Assembly (NCBI GenBank): GCA_021850605.1
Contig: JAJZLQ010000127.1
Span: 1-33,486, forward strand
DNA from: Actinomycetes bacterium
GTDB lineage: Bacteria > Actinomycetota > Acidimicrobiia > Acidimicrobiales > Acidimicrobiaceae
DNA: 33,486 bases
Reading direction: 5' to 3'
Shown here piece by piece: positions 33,025 through 33,486 of this stretch. The notes beneath the pieces are model-generated. The model was not told the origin of the DNA and ran no database searches. It saw only the letters and a program-made list of their open reading frames with translations. The position numbers and the translations under genes are program-made. Position 1 is the stretch's first letter. Every line of letters begins with the position of its first letter.

Positions 33025-33486
33025 CCGGCCGTCGATCGAGTCTTTGCCGGCACAAGGCTGACCAACCAGCGCTCCCTGGACCCGCTCGCACAATACGGGG
33101 GCCCGACCGGCCTCCGCCGGGCAGGTACTGGACGAGTCCGCCAATGGGCTCGGGAGAGGAGACACCGTGGCGTCGCCAAGCTTGTCACGGACGTCTTCGC
33201 CGCCCTTAAGCAACAGAGCGTCACGGTAGTCGGCACCGACGCGGTCGAAACCATCATCGGCCGTGTCGGTGCCTCCATCAAGAACTTGGGGGCCGAGCGC
33301 GCCCAGCTCGCTGACGAAGTCGAGAGTTTGCTCGGTGGCTTCCCTCTTCGAGCGGTCTTGACCTCGACGCCAGGAGTCGGAGCCAAGACCGCAGCCACGA
33401 TCCGCCTGGCCATTGCGGGTACCTTTGCTTTCCCAAGCGCGGCCTACCTGGCCGCCTGCGCTGCCATCGCCCCTCATCACTGGCCG
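33025..33486 (+). pseudogene. IS110-family transposase fragment (C-terminal half, runs off the window)
   Basis: The frame from about 33025 reads AVDRVFAGTRLTNQRSLDPLAQYGGPTGLRRAG, then AKLVTDVFAALKQQSVTVVGTDAVE and AVLTSTPGVGAKTAATIRLAIAGTFAFPSAAYLAACAAIAPHHW. This is the linker and C-terminal Tnp_20-like region of IS110 transposases, with the PGVG helix-hairpin and a conserved LAA-A-IAP stretch. An in-frame TAG at 33022-33024 immediately precedes it. The N-terminal DEDD catalytic domain is absent, so the copy is 5'-truncated. The catalytic Ser region lies beyond the window end. The ORF track shows no single long frame here, since no usable start exists. Confidence 0.8.

Noticed and set aside
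1-33486. CRISPR arrays, tRNA and rRNA genes
   Set aside because: No regularly spaced direct repeats, cloverleaf-like segments or rRNA-like conserved stretches were noticed on either strand. No covariance-model search was possible.

Overview
The window is high-GC bacterial DNA with tightly packed operons that often join through 4-bp ATGA/GTGA stop-start overlaps. The gene content is a NarGHJI nitrate reductase, a Sat/CysC/CysH/siroheme-type sulfite reductase operon, an ArsR-type regulator with a C-terminal cysteine motif, DUF2249 proteins and a lipoprotein with a Ser-rich linker. This fits an Actinomycetota-like organism, perhaps Acidimicrobiia. That assignment is inferred from gene style and was not tested by a search.

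Layout. (1) 1-3094 is a decayed accessory zone. It holds a frameshifted tyrosine recombinase, an SDR oxidoreductase pseudogene with an internal stop, an apparently intact stand-alone panD and a spacer. (2) 3095-7912 (minus strand) is an assimilatory sulfate reduction operon, transcribed cysI-like sulfite reductase, siroheme-type dehydrogenase, cysC, cysH, sat. (3) 7913-15383 is a nitrogen-oxide stress region. It has a hemerythrin-DUF2249 protein, a polytopic haem-copper-oxidase-I/NnrS-like membrane protein, a DUF2249/SufT-like/DUF488 operon and a winged-helix regulator with a putative Fe-S-binding C-terminus, separated by long spacers rich in inverted repeats. (4) 15384-23193 is narG-narH-narJ-narI followed by an overlapping TDT/SLAC1-family transporter. 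(5) 23302-32927 is a GntR/FCD regulator divergent from a probable catabolic operon: D-2-hydroxyacid dehydrogenase, LVIVD beta-propeller protein, bicupin, RraA-like aldolase and a complete Liv-type ABC importer (binding protein, two permeases, two ATPases). (6) 33025 to the end is an IS110-family transposase fragment running off the window.

How it works together. The sulfur operon would take sulfate to sulfide through APS/PAPS and sulfite. The nar operon would respire nitrate, and the neighbouring hemerythrin, DUF2249, SufT-like and NnrS-like genes look like handling of nitric oxide or Fe-S damage. The strongest unlisted signal is regulatory. A 15-nt identical AT-rich block containing the inverted repeat CTAGT-N4-ACTAG (one mismatch in one copy) lies upstream of the hemerythrin gene and between the NnrS-like gene and the DUF2249 operon. 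A related half-element, CTAGAA-N5-ATC, lies upstream of narG. This suggests a local regulon. A separate perfect 19-bp palindrome lies between the regulator and narG. The second notable system is the GntR-controlled importer-plus-enzyme cluster, whose substrate cannot be named from sequence and whose histidine-rich LVIVD propeller may be an uncharacterised metalloenzyme.
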